Part shown: piece by piece, positions 1-10,164 of the stretch
Numbering within the stretch: position 1 is the first letter of the stretch
Layout of the letters: each line of letters begins with the position of its first letter
Assembly: GCA_036345935.2 (NCBI GenBank)
Contig: JADWOT020001577.1
Span: 620,001-684,000 of the forward strand
Reading direction: 5' to 3'
Source: Taenia hydatigena
Taxonomy: Eukaryota; Platyhelminthes; Cestoda; Cyclophyllidea; Taeniidae
DNA length: 64,000 bases
Program-made: the position numbers and the translations under genes
The notes under the pieces: generated by a model
What the model was told of the DNA's origin: nothing
The model's input: the letters and a program-made list of their open reading frames with translations, nothing else
Databases searched by the model: none

Positions 1-300
1 TCATCCATCAAGAATGGCAATCTCTTTTGACGGCAATGTAGGTAATGGAAGACACAATGGTAACGAAGTTAGAGACCGTGACAATAGGAAAGGCAGAAAA
101 GGAAGTACAGAAGAAGGCAAACGGTCAAAGATGCAAGGCGGATTATAATGCTTAAGTGTGTGATCAGATCAAAAGAGGCCCTGGTGAGATGCACATTGCA
201 GCACCTAACATTCTTACGTATCCCGACGTCGCCAGCCTTCATGCCATGGCCATCGCTTTAACTGGAATCGATTGTTGGGAGGTAGAAGAAGTAAATCAAC
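1..300 (+). repeat. Partial direct copy of 4,004-4,303
   Basis: The first 300 bases match 4,004-4,303 with only scattered substitutions at a constant offset of 4,003 bp. The match stops abruptly after base 300. In this copy the next bases are the outer end of the left inverted-repeat arm. In the other copy the sequence runs on through unrelated bases. No gene is recognised in it. A short open frame (156-374) is shared but shows no known motif. Confidence 0.85.
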
Positions 301-1385
301 CATGTCTAGCTGAAGTTACTCCCCAAAACGACAATCAGCACCACAAATGCTATGAGTGTCTGCGCATTTGGTAAGGGGATGCATCCTTAACCCATTGCTT
401 AAGCCACATGCAACCGCACGGTCATCGTCAACCGCCGTTGCATCAAGAACACTCCGAGGTTCTATTCGCTGCAAGCCTTAAAAGTCGCATTACTTTTCCA
501 AAGTTGCCTATCCAAAAATTATCCCCTCGAACGTCAACTGTTTCAATGGATGGCGCTATTGAGCGAAGCATCGTCATACTATCCAAACACTTGATGGTAA
601 ATAAGTGTAAGGACATTTGTGATAACAATCGACTTTATTACCCACATTATTCACACACTGCTGATATTAGACCCTCATCCGCACCGGTGAGTAGTCCGAC
701 CGAAATTGAGCGTGATCTTTTAAAGTGCAATGCCTGATCGTCTCTCTGACTGACGACTCAGGCAGCGTGGTTTGTAGCGGAAAAGCTGGCATCGAGGCAG
801 GACACAAATTACAAGGAAATTAAGTAAGTGGGTCTCAAAAGCTCTAATTTTACCCTTTGAGAAAAAAAAAGTGTCTAGCATGGTTGGGGAAAATTGCGAG
901 TCGAAGACGTCAATAATTCCACAGGATGGGACACTGTATTCGAATCACTGACAGGGCGACCAGCCAATTCTGACTACTCACATCACTGAGTACTGTGCCT
1001 GCTCATCCGTAGAGACCGCGTTCTTTACCGAAGTGCGATTACGAATTAATGCAAGTGAATACAGTTATATAGAGTGGCACGTTCCCTTAGAAGTCACTTC
1101 GTGCTTTAGGCGGTGACCAATCGTAGAACAGACCAATGTGGTCGTGGTCAGGTCGCGTTTGCATTCCTTGTACGCCAATCCACTGACGATTAGAGGAATT
1201 CAGAAATTCCTCCTCATTCATCGACTGTCTCATTGTGAGCCTCACCACTTCGAATCGCGCATCCAGAATCGCTAACCCAAATGACGATCAGGTATAACAT
1301 GGCAGAAGACTACTACTTCAGTTTCGTTCACCCTGTTTCCCGTGGTATTGTGCCTTCCTCCAGATAACTCTGAACTTGTGTGGTT
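301..1385. other. Arm DNA without recognised gene
   Basis: This outer part of the left arm matches the right arm from about 24,950 to 26,026. Short open frames on both strands are not supported by any motif. Nothing else is recognised. Confidence 0.5.
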
Positions 1386-2156
1386 AATAAAGCCGTAAGT
1401 TGTTGCATGCGCATTTAGACTCAACAAATCTAGGTGACAGAATGATAAGGCAGATACTTCAGAGATGCTTGCATACATAGAGGAAATTTGCGGTGTGTGA
1501 AGTCAGGACTGCAAAGCAAGCAAGCAAGTGTCGAGGTGTCTTCCAAACCAGCACAGTTGATGTTGACCATCCGTTTGCTCGAGACTTGCGCTGTGGATTG
1601 CGAATGTGTCATCGGCGATACCAAAATAAAGATGAGACAGGAAGCAATTTCGAATCCATTCTTTGTTTTTCGAGGGAAATCAAGATGTCTACTAACTCCT
1701 TTGTGATTCTTGATGCGGCATATTTCTGGTGTCTATTCTCACAATTGGCACTCGATCACGAAAGACATGGAAGAATTGTCAAGAGACATTGACAGCGACA
1801 TCGGTTTGGACGGCTTCGTTTGATAGTCGATGATAACACTGGCGTCAAAGGGGTGTAATTCAGAGGCACACAAACTGCCGATGTGTGCAGACGAGCGGAG
1901 AAGTGTAGGACGTATACACACAGGCGTGACGACCAATTCGCAAGGACTGTTCTGCTGGAGAAGAAGTGCAATCTAGGTGTCTTTATAGTCCTTGAGTGAC
2001 CTTGACCTCCGAGTAGCTGTCCGTTCACTTCCAGTATACACTTGCTCAATATGAGCCAGTGGCGAAGGACTGAAGAGGAGTCAAGCCTCCTTACGCCTTC
2101 AGCGACTAGCAGTCAAGAAGGAACTACTGGCGAATCGTAAATCTAGAATAATATTG
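1386..2156 (-). repeat. Block Z copy (left arm)
   Basis: A segment of about 770 bp, present in mirror form at about 24,180-24,950, as an older diverged copy at 32,400-33,280 and as a truncated end piece at about 15,480-15,642. Short frames in it are not conserved between copies, so it looks non-coding. Its family is not recognised. Confidence 0.6.
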
Positions 2157-2312
2157 AGAGATGGAGGAACGAACTCATCACTTCAGGAGCATTTTTAGAG
2201 GCTGCAGCCACCTCTGGAGAATGTACTTTTCTTTACACATTCCCACCATTCTATCATGGAAGTATTAACGTAAATTGTCAAGGTCCAACACTCAGATTGC
2301 ATCTCAACGAAT

Positions 2313-3435
2313 CTAATGATTTGCATTATTGAATAATAAAAAGGCCTTTCGAATTGATCTGACCACAAATGCAGCTGTTACTAGCAAAATGCTTCCTCTC
2401 TTGTCCTCTTTCACTCCTACATGACGAAGCTCTTGACGCTGACACTTCATCTCGAGCGGTTGAGTTAGCGGCACGGACATCGCATGCTGTGGTAGCGTTG
2501 GAGGTGCGGAGACATCATTTGTAACGTTAGTCGTGAATGAAATTGAAAATGGACGCCTTGTTAGTTGTGGGATGAGTAAACTGCGACGGCTGAATAATGC
2601 GATACAGTGAGGACTGCGCCAGCGTTCCACTTCCATGTGTGCCTGCATATGCACTCGCAAATTGGACTGATCGTCGTAAGCATGTTGGCAGGTGGAATAG
2701 AGGAAGGGCTTTTCACCCGTGTGCATGAGACTGTGGCCCTGAAGAAGCCAATTGCGCGCGGACGCCTTACCACATAAGCGACATTTCCATTAAAGTGAGT
2801 GACTCCACTTATGTGTTCGCAGGGAGGCAGCGATGTTGCATGCCCTTCCATACTCCCCATATTTCCAGCTCCGTCACTCTTCTCCATACACCTCCTTATC
2901 ATTTGCCTCATTGGGCATTGTGCAAAAGGCAAGGCTGTTGTCCTTCTTGTCGTTGTCATTCGTCGCATCAATAGTTAGTGTATTTGAGGACCTCGCTAGT
3001 TGGGAATCCCTAGACATTTGCAGTATGACTGACAGTACTTGCGTTTACAAATTTGTTAATCGTGTTGCAGAGAATTTCAGAGGGGAGGTAATGGCACAAG
3101 GAAAGACAATCGGAGGTCCGCAGACCAATTTCACTGGGTAGAATTGGAATAGAGTAAGGAGGATAATAGGGTGCTATCGAAGTGCTAAAATAGACTGATG
3201 GGGTAGAAGGCTGTGAAAACGCCCCACTTTGACTAATCGAAGAAAGTGGCGATGAGGATGCTGGTTGAGAGGACAAATCTCTCAAACGAATCTGTTTATT
3301 GAACTCGCATTCGAATTGTGATAACGGCATTTCGTTGGAATAATCTACCAAAGAAGTAGAGGAATGGCTAGAGCAGAAATGTATCCTACCCTGTATCACG
3401 GTTGAAAGGGTATTAGACGACGAGCAGTGAGGCAT
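2313..3435 (-). pseudogene. Snail/Scratch-type zinc-finger pseudogene (left arm)
   Basis: Read on the minus strand, this is homologous to the intact zinc-finger frame at 52,477-53,532. The N-terminal serine/proline-rich part lies at about 3,010-3,350 and the finger region at about 2,400-2,900. Lesions are a frameshift between these parts, a TAA at 2,790-2,792 where the intact gene has a serine codon just before finger 2, and lost zinc-binding cysteines in fingers 1 and 3. This arm also lacks 295 bp of the N-terminal part that is present in the right arm. Finger 2 and the TGEKP linker remain readable. It diverges from CKS copy A, which is on the other strand. A protein with four fingers cannot be made from it. 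Confidence 0.85.
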
Positions 3436-4003
3436 TGTCTGGCCTTATCTATTGCATACCCGAATCTCATCGATCAATAGTGGGCAAACCAGACCTCGAA
3501 AGCGCGAATAATGGCAAGGATCGAATAAACTAAGCGCAAACAAGGGAGCCCTTTCACATCCCCTTATGGTTTTCATTAAGTCTCCCAACCATTCGACTGA
3601 TGCTTCTGCTCACATATTTTAAATATACTCGACCTTGCCGGAATCGCCATTCTACTTCGTTTGTCTTCTTGTTCCGAACCTCAAAATCTCAGCAAGCATA
3701 TGCCACCATCCAATGTTTACTTCAATTTGTGATGAATTGCACGTGTTTATTTATATCAGTGAGGTTAAAGTGGGACATTTGTGTCGTTATGATGCGAATC
3801 CCAATAAAGAGGAATCAATTACAGGGAACTTGCTATTGTACGTGAGTCTGTGTCATTCCTGCATAAAAAGTGCTGCCAATTTTGCAGTAAGGAGGAGACT
3901 TTTATACGAAAAACTCGCCTCTGCACCTAAGCTATCGCACCTTCTGCTAGCCAACTTGACGCCTCCATAGGATATCGGCATTGATCCTAACGCTGACAGG
4001 ATA
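3436..4003. other. Intergenic arm sequence
   Basis: This separates the zinc-finger pseudogene from the 300-bp repeat upstream of CKS copy A. It matches 22,027-22,590 in inverted form. It contains a short frame at 3,635-3,970 with no known motif. No gene is supported. Confidence 0.4.
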
Positions 4004-4303
4004 TCATCCATCAAGAGTGGCAATCTCTTTTGACGGCGATGAAGGTAATGGAAGACACAAGGGTAACGAAGTTAGAGACCGTGACAATAGGAAAGGCAGA
4101 AAAGGAAGTACAGAAGAAGGCAAACGGTCAAAGATGCAAGGCGGATTATAATGCTTAAGTGTGTGATCAGATCGAAAGAGGCCCTGGTGAGATGCACATT
4201 GCAGCACCTAACATTCTTACGTGTCCCGACGCCGCTAGCCTTCCTGCCATGGCCATCGCTTTAACTGGAATCGATTGTTGGGAGGTAGAAGAAGTAAATC
4301 AAC
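4004..4303 (+). repeat. Second copy of the 300-bp segment at 1-300
   Basis: Direct repeat partner of 1-300. Here the segment runs on without a break into 4,304 onward, so this is probably the complete parental context and 1-300 is a truncated duplicate. The mirror copy in the right arm is at about 21,724-22,023. Confidence 0.85.
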
Positions 4304-5299
4304 AGCTGTGCAAGTGTAACACTTGTCATTGCATCTGCAACCCCATAACTTACTGCACGCCTACGACTGTGCACCCGTCCACGTTCTCAAGATTCTTTGC
4401 AAAGCCTGCATATGCATTTCTCCTCTCAAATGCTTTCTCAACACTAGTGAAAATGGATGGATGGATGCAGCCGATATCAGCGTTTGAATTAACAGATAAG
4501 CACAACAAGTGGTAGTCAGTAAGCCCGGATGGATGCTCTCAATTCCGTGAGCACCACTGTTTGGCGATTTCGGACCACTAATTTTTGTACTTGTCTACAG
4601 TACTGTAGATAAAATTCACTTAAAACGTGTTTAATATTGGCCTCGACAGAGCGGATTCTAGGTATAGACGTAGGGTAATTCTCATTATCTATGTTTACCC
4701 ACCTGTGTTAAGACGCAGCGGCCTATTAATAGAGCAACTCTGTCTTCACCTCCAACAAACCCCAACTTCTTGGAAGTGGAATAGAAGACCTCTGAAATTC
4801 ACCATTGACCTGGCTGCGCTCGAGACCACGAAGAATACTCATGATTGCCTACCTTCACCGATGACATATGGGAATTACTATCAGACATCGAAAAAATCGG
4901 CCAATGCTGGAAAGAGACCTTATCGAAATTTGAGGCATGAGGTAGGCATCTATGGTAGCTCGATCATGTCTTCGGCCTGTTAGAAACAAGGTGCCCACAT
5001 CTCCTCCTATGTTCTCGTTGCATTCCTTCGACAGTCATGACACTACCTCTCCCACAACTTCTTAATATCAGGCTCATTATCGGAGGTCACGAAAGCATTC
5101 ACCATTAAGGGGCCCCACTACTTTGCATTTCAATGTCTGAACGAGAATAGACCGCGTCTACTCAAACATTTTAAGCACAAACAATGCGAATAAGACGCGT
5201 CTGAGCAACCAGTCACCACATTGGGGACGAATACACACCGAAAACCTCAACGGCCAGGACACAATGTGGCCCTTTACCAAAAGTCACAGTCAGACGAAA

Positions 5300-5350
5300 C
5301 AAACAAACAAGCAATTTATAGCATTGAACCACCTCATTCCGTGCTTCACA
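5300..5350 (+). promoter_or_regulatory. Core-promoter-like block of CKS copy A
   Basis: An AAACAAACAA run is followed by TTTATA (5,315-5,320) and then a CCTCATTCCGTG block. The same order occurs upstream of CKS D, where the TATA is TTATATA. The TATA sits about 184 bp upstream of the canonical CKS start codon in A and about 188 bp in D. Copies B and C keep the flanking blocks but not the TATA. The promoter role is inferred from this conservation. Confidence 0.5.
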
Positions 5351-5500
5351 CCATGCATCATTAAAATGCTCTTCTAATTAATAATGGGAAGCGAAATGCA
5401 GAGTCTAATTTTTGCGACAATTTGTTTAAATAATTGGTCCATCAACGAGACGAGCGATGTGCATTTGTTGCTTCGTCATTCGACGCGCTCCGGTGACGTC

Positions 5501-5904
5501 ATGGCTAATGGGGAATTTCAGTATTCGGAGAAGTACTACGATGATGTCTACGAATATAGGTGGGTCATTGCATGTCTTCTCAGGACTTAAATACTCGTTT
5601 ATTATGATGATTTGGTGCTAATGAATAAGAAGGCCGGCACTTGGAAGTGGATTTTACCCCCAAAATTTAACATTTGGCTCTTTATTGTTATTTTGTCTTC
5701 AGGCATGTTCATTTACCAAAGACCATGCTTGACCGAATCCCGCAACATCGTTTAATGACGGAGAGAGAGTGGCGTGGGTTGGGTATTCAGCAATCCAGTG
5801 GATGGGAACACTATATGATCCACGATCCAGAACCGCACATCATCCTCTTTCGCCGACCTCGTACGCATGATCCGACGCCAGCCGATAAAGCACCTGCAGA
5901 TTAA
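5501..5904 (+). CDS. CKS1: CKS1-like cyclin-dependent kinase regulatory subunit, copy A
   Basis: Two exons, 5,501-5,559 and 5,703-5,904, flank a 143-bp GT-AG intron that ends in TTTTGTCTTCAG. They encode an 86-residue protein that runs colinear with human CKS1 without gaps to residue 72. The phosphate-binding residues of the family are all present: Lys11, Arg20, Ser51, Trp54 and Arg71. The hinge that allows beta-strand exchange reads HDPEPH (60-65). The C-terminal tail is about 14 residues, longer than in human CKS1. In known systems CKS proteins bind CDKs, dock phosphorylated substrates and, with Skp2, help the SCF ligase recognise p27. An AATAAA lies at 5,953-5,958. The frame stays open upstream to an ATG at 5,384, which would add 39 residues. 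I chose 5,501 because it fits the family length. Confidence 0.9.
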
Positions 5905-5984
5905 CCTAATCCTACTGAAGCCTTAAGATAGGCCCTCTATGTGTTTTATTGAAATAAATCATTTACTCCTAAATGCTACTGCAT

Positions 5985-8870
5985 ATTTGCGAGGATTTGG
6001 TGGAGGATGGTTCGAATGATATCCGCCCTTCAGTGATTGTGTAAGTGAGTCCATTTTCATGCCTCTGAATGGCGATTCAGCAGCAGCGGTCTTCATGCCA
6101 TTTGTTTTGTAAATGAACACCACATAAAGCATACCGTAAAGCATCCGACATGCAGTTGATTGCCATTTAAAACCGCATTTGTGAAGGAGCCAACAATTGG
6201 TGTGCAGCTGCTCGGCATCATTTGCTAATGTTTCGCATGGGCAACGCTTTCGTTACCACTTTGTACTTCAGCTCAGCTACACAGTGTGTCGACTTAACTT
6301 GCCGTTTGGGGATCGTTTATCAGAGGGTCTCGAGGCTGATTTTGCATTTGTTTTGCGTCTATCAACATTTCATAGAGCGTTTCACCATCAAATAATTTAG
6401 AATCGGCTTCCCGATTTCCACTGAGTTGTTCGTTCACTTGACAATCCTACCCTCTGCCAGCACACCGAATGTGTATATACAAATGTCGGTAGCGGGTTAT
6501 TGGTTTCTGTCATCAATTGCTTTCCTTACCCATGCGTGCATTATAGTTAGCTGCAGCCAAAAGTAGCTGTAATATTTACATGTGTGGATCCCTACATATT
6601 TCACTCATAAGTCCCACTGTTGCCAACTTGCTCATGCTTATAAATGGTTCAGCATTAGCGTAGATTGAAGCGGTTTCTTCTCTGCAACCCCGTTAGAACA
6701 CTTGAGAAACAGCAGTGGACAAGGTTCTGCACCACCACCGCTTATGGAAGAGTGGCCTCCAGTGTGTCTTTAACGCTCCACTGCGAAAATATTTCCACTT
6801 ACACCCTGATTAGAGCCAGCCCTACCAACGACAATTCCCATAATGTACGAGATCTGCATGGCTTGATAAAGTGTTACTACAGATTATCGGCATCGACTAA
6901 CGAGTCTTGACTTGTTATTATGCATCAACCCAGTTAATGCCAGGCAATTTTAATGAGCGCAGGTAACAAATAAAAACAACGCAGGAGATTTCGGGCCATT
7001 AATCCTTGCACGGTGGGAAGAGGGTTATCAAGCGCAAGATCTTGAACAGATTAACACTCAGTTCTCTGACAAGGGTAAAGGGTTAGTCATTTGCACAATT
7101 CTGGATGTTTCCAACTTCCACAGTGGTTAGGGTATATCAGAAGAGAAATTATTTGTCACGCATATACATGTGGGAGGTATTAATCGCAGCCGCCACCCAC
7201 AGCGTCTGTTTATCCATCGTCTTCTTCCTTTTCTCTCACCCCTGTCTCATGCTGTGATGCATTCTTAGTCAACATAACTCAATCAAAAAAGGCTTTTTGT
7301 TTGAGTGCTTAGTCCAACTTTCAAGAGGCAAGTGATGGAACTCTCTTGCATAAAGCTCAACGAGTACATTCTCCAGAATTAGCCCACCCATCATTCTCAC
7401 ATCGGGTTTGGGACATGGCAGACCATTCTATTGCTACCATCACCCACTCCCGATCTATGCTTCGCCTCCCCTTCAACGCGATTCACTGGTCACGCAAATG
7501 GTCTGCGCTCGTAAGGAACATGTGGCGTTGACACTTCACCACACTGCCATGCAACGACTGACAGGACTCAGCGTCAGGTGTTTGCTGTGCCAGTGCAGTA
7601 AGCAAAGTTGCTTCGAGACAGGTTTAGTTAGAAAAGTCGGAGGAGAATTCGCATGAATGGGGTCGAAACTGCACTGCGGACATTAAGAAGAGTGAGGAAA
7701 ACCGGACTTGATGTTCTCGAATTTGGAACATCAACGATGAGGTCTTCCTATGTATACTCCATGTGGCAGTGATTTATGGATAGAGTACCTGGTACAATGT
7801 CCGGATTTCGCCACCGCCGTTGTTGAACCCAATTCAAAACGGGAACAATTCTTCACACTCTAAAATGCACAGAAGTTGGAGAGGAAGACTACCTCCTTTC
7901 AGATGTGTGATGAAGAGTTGGCCTCTCTTTAATATGCGCTCAAAGAACGTCCCACCATTAAAAGCATAGACGTCTCAATGAGCTGATGAGAAATTACTTT
8001 ACCCCTTGCAATGCTAAAAGGGCAGCATTCGTGATTGGAAGCCAAAGGCGTTGCTAACACGTAGGCTCACACCGTAGCCTCAAAACAGACGCTTTAATGT
8101 TGGCTTAGTCACACACGACGTGTACGAATGAGGAAGTGAGGGCACAACGTGGCCAACTGCCTGACTGGCCAGGTGGCAGAGATCGTCACGACCTCAAATC
8201 CCATTGTTGTACCCTCGCCTTCGGGTGGTTCTCTGCACCCCTAAAACATTGCTCTCTTTGAGGTGAGTAAATGAGATGAAGCTAAAGGGAAGGAAACCAA
8301 CCAAGTCTCATTCCGATTGGCTATCAAGCAAAGATTTGCAACTCTGACAACCCTAAGAGAAAGTTGTTGTGCTGCTGCCTTTGAAATATGCTCTTATGCA
8401 ACATACCCATTAATCGACGACGCTAGCTGCCATTTCAGACCATATGACTTCATGCGATGTTAAGACGATTTCTGGCACCGTCGGTTGGTGACCTTACCAG
8501 GACCAACAAAAATAAGGCGAAATCAGGAAACGAAATGGACGCCGAAAGGGTAGAGTGACTGCAAATCCTCTTCTAATGTCGGTGCGATGAAACCTGTTCC
8601 ACTGTGAGCGTACTTCAACAGGAGTCATGTCCAAAGCGCAATAACACTATTCGAGAGATAAATATTTGCACAGCGACACCTGTGCAGATGTGGATGCGAA
8701 TATTGGGGTTTCAATAGGAACCCAATCAAATGTAGCACCCATCCGAACACAAGGCTCTTTCTGTCCTTTCTTCACTCCACTGCAACAACAAATGCTTTGA
8801 GCACAGTGTCTTATTTATGTGAATGACAGAAATCGAATGTCATGTTAAATAATGACATTTGCAAGTGCGC
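5985..8870. other. DNA downstream of CKS copy A, no recognised gene
   Basis: This long stretch is matched by the stretch downstream of copy B and by the mirror stretch 17,150-20,040. It includes short frames such as 6,665-6,910 that are partly alignable with unit B (10,923-11,195), but without known motifs. It also holds one copy of the TGAC-type dispersed element near 8,095-8,230, here without an expanded tract. No gene is supported. Confidence 0.45.
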
Positions 8871-9524
8871 GTAAATTTGCCATCATGATGGATCATCAGA
8901 CGTCACGTCGCATCGCCTCCGCTTTCCATTACACCCAGATCGGTTTTATCTTACCACAAGTGTCCCTTCAATTGTCAAGAACAAAGACACCTCCCAACAA
9001 ATCCAACCTCCTAAAAGCGTGATAGAAGACCTCCAATGTCATCAATGACGTGACTGCACCAGAGACCACGAAGAACACTCATGATTGTCTTCCTAATACA
9101 CCATGTCTTATAACAACTAATGGCAGTCATCGAGACACTCAACTAATGGTGCTATGCTGGCTTGTTGAAAATTGAGCATGAGGTGGACATCTGTGATGGC
9201 TCAGACCCGACTTCAGTCAGCCTCAATCAAGGTGCTCACATCTCCTCTTATGCTTTCATTGCACACCGTCTACAGCGACGTTACCCTCTCCCTCTCACCA
9301 CTTCTAAACATTAGACGCCTTACTGCAGTCCTCACGACATCCCTCTACATCTCAATACCTCAACGTGAATGTGCGGTTCCTACTCAAACATCTTATGCAC
9401 AAGCAACGCCATTCACACACGCTTTCGATCCATCACTCACTACACTGTGAACGAGTCAGTCGAGCTAAGCTCGACGGCGGCAACACAACGTGGTCCTTCG
9501 CCAGAAACCAAAGTTAAGCATCAA

Positions 9525-9572
9525 TAAACAAACAACCCATTCATTGCGTCCCCTCACCTCATTTCCTCATTC
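9525..9572 (+). promoter_or_regulatory. Eroded promoter block of CKS copy B
   Basis: The AAACAAACAA run and the downstream CCTCATTxCxTC-like block seen at CKS A and D are recognisable here. The TATA-like hexamer between them is replaced by CATTCATT. Expression of copy B may therefore differ from A. This is inference from sequence comparison only. Confidence 0.35.
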
Positions 9573-9727
9573 ACGCTATGAATCTTTGATACACTGTTTA
9601 ATGAATTGTGTGTGGAGCATGCGCACTCAAATTAATTCTCGAGACCGTTTGTTTGAATGAATGGAGCATCGACAAGACCAATAGTGCGCATTTGTTGCTT
9701 CGTTGTTGCAGGAGTTGCAGTGGCGTC

Positions 9728-10164
9728 ATGGATGACGGTGGCATACGATTTTCAAAGAGGTACCGTGACGATGTGTATGAATACAGGTTGGTCACTGCTT
9801 TTCTCCTCAGCACTCATAGGTCCATTGCCTTTTAGCATGATTTGGTGCCCATAAATGCACAGACTGAATTCTCACAAAGATTTGCACTCTTGCCACTTAA
9901 TATTTGTCTGGTTGTTGTTGTTGATGTTATTTTGTCTTAAGACACGTCTATTTGCCACGACACTTGGGTTCCCGCGTCCGGCTACTCGGTCTGATGATGG
10001 AGAGTCAATGGCGAGCACTGGGTGTTCAGCAATCTAGTGGATGGGAACACTATAAGATTCACGCGCTGGAACCGCACATCCTCCTCTTCCGCCGACCTCG
10101 TACGGATGCTCCGACGTCAGACGATGAGGCACCTAATGATGAACCTAATGCTACTGCTGCGTAG
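9728..10164 (+). CDS. CKS1-like protein, copy B, altered hinge
   Basis: Exons 9,728-9,786 and 9,942-10,164 flank a 155-bp intron with donor GTTGGT and acceptor TCTTAAG. They encode 93 residues colinear with CKS1 to residue 72. The intron position is identical to copy A, splitting Arg20. Arg20, Ser51, Trp54 and Arg71 are kept, but Lys11 is Arg and residue 39 is Met. The hinge reads HALEPH, so the first hinge proline (Pro62) is Leu. The tail of about 21 residues is rich in Asp, Glu, Asn and Pro. An AATAAA lies at 10,192-10,197. The frame is open upstream to an ATG at 9,608, giving a 40-residue extension alignable with that of copy A. It is probably an expressed diverged paralogue, but it could be an early pseudogene because splice donor and promoter are weakened. 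Confidence 0.8.

Larger units (their letters stand above)
4740..8980 (+). repeat. Tandem unit A (contains CKS copy A)
   Basis: Landmarks recur in the same order and orientation in unit B. The stretch around 4,760-4,860 matches 9,000-9,090. The CKS exons at 5,501-5,904 match 9,728-10,164. The downstream stretch 6,700-7,660 matches 10,930-12,020, and 8,590-8,625 matches 13,240-13,280. The spacing is about 4.2 kb. Identity between units is clearly lower than between the inverted arms. Unit ends are approximate. Confidence 0.75.

Noticed and set aside
443..628. Frames shared by both arms, such as 443-628 and 1,272-1,478
   Set aside because: The arms are near-identical copies, so conservation of a frame between them carries no evidence of coding.
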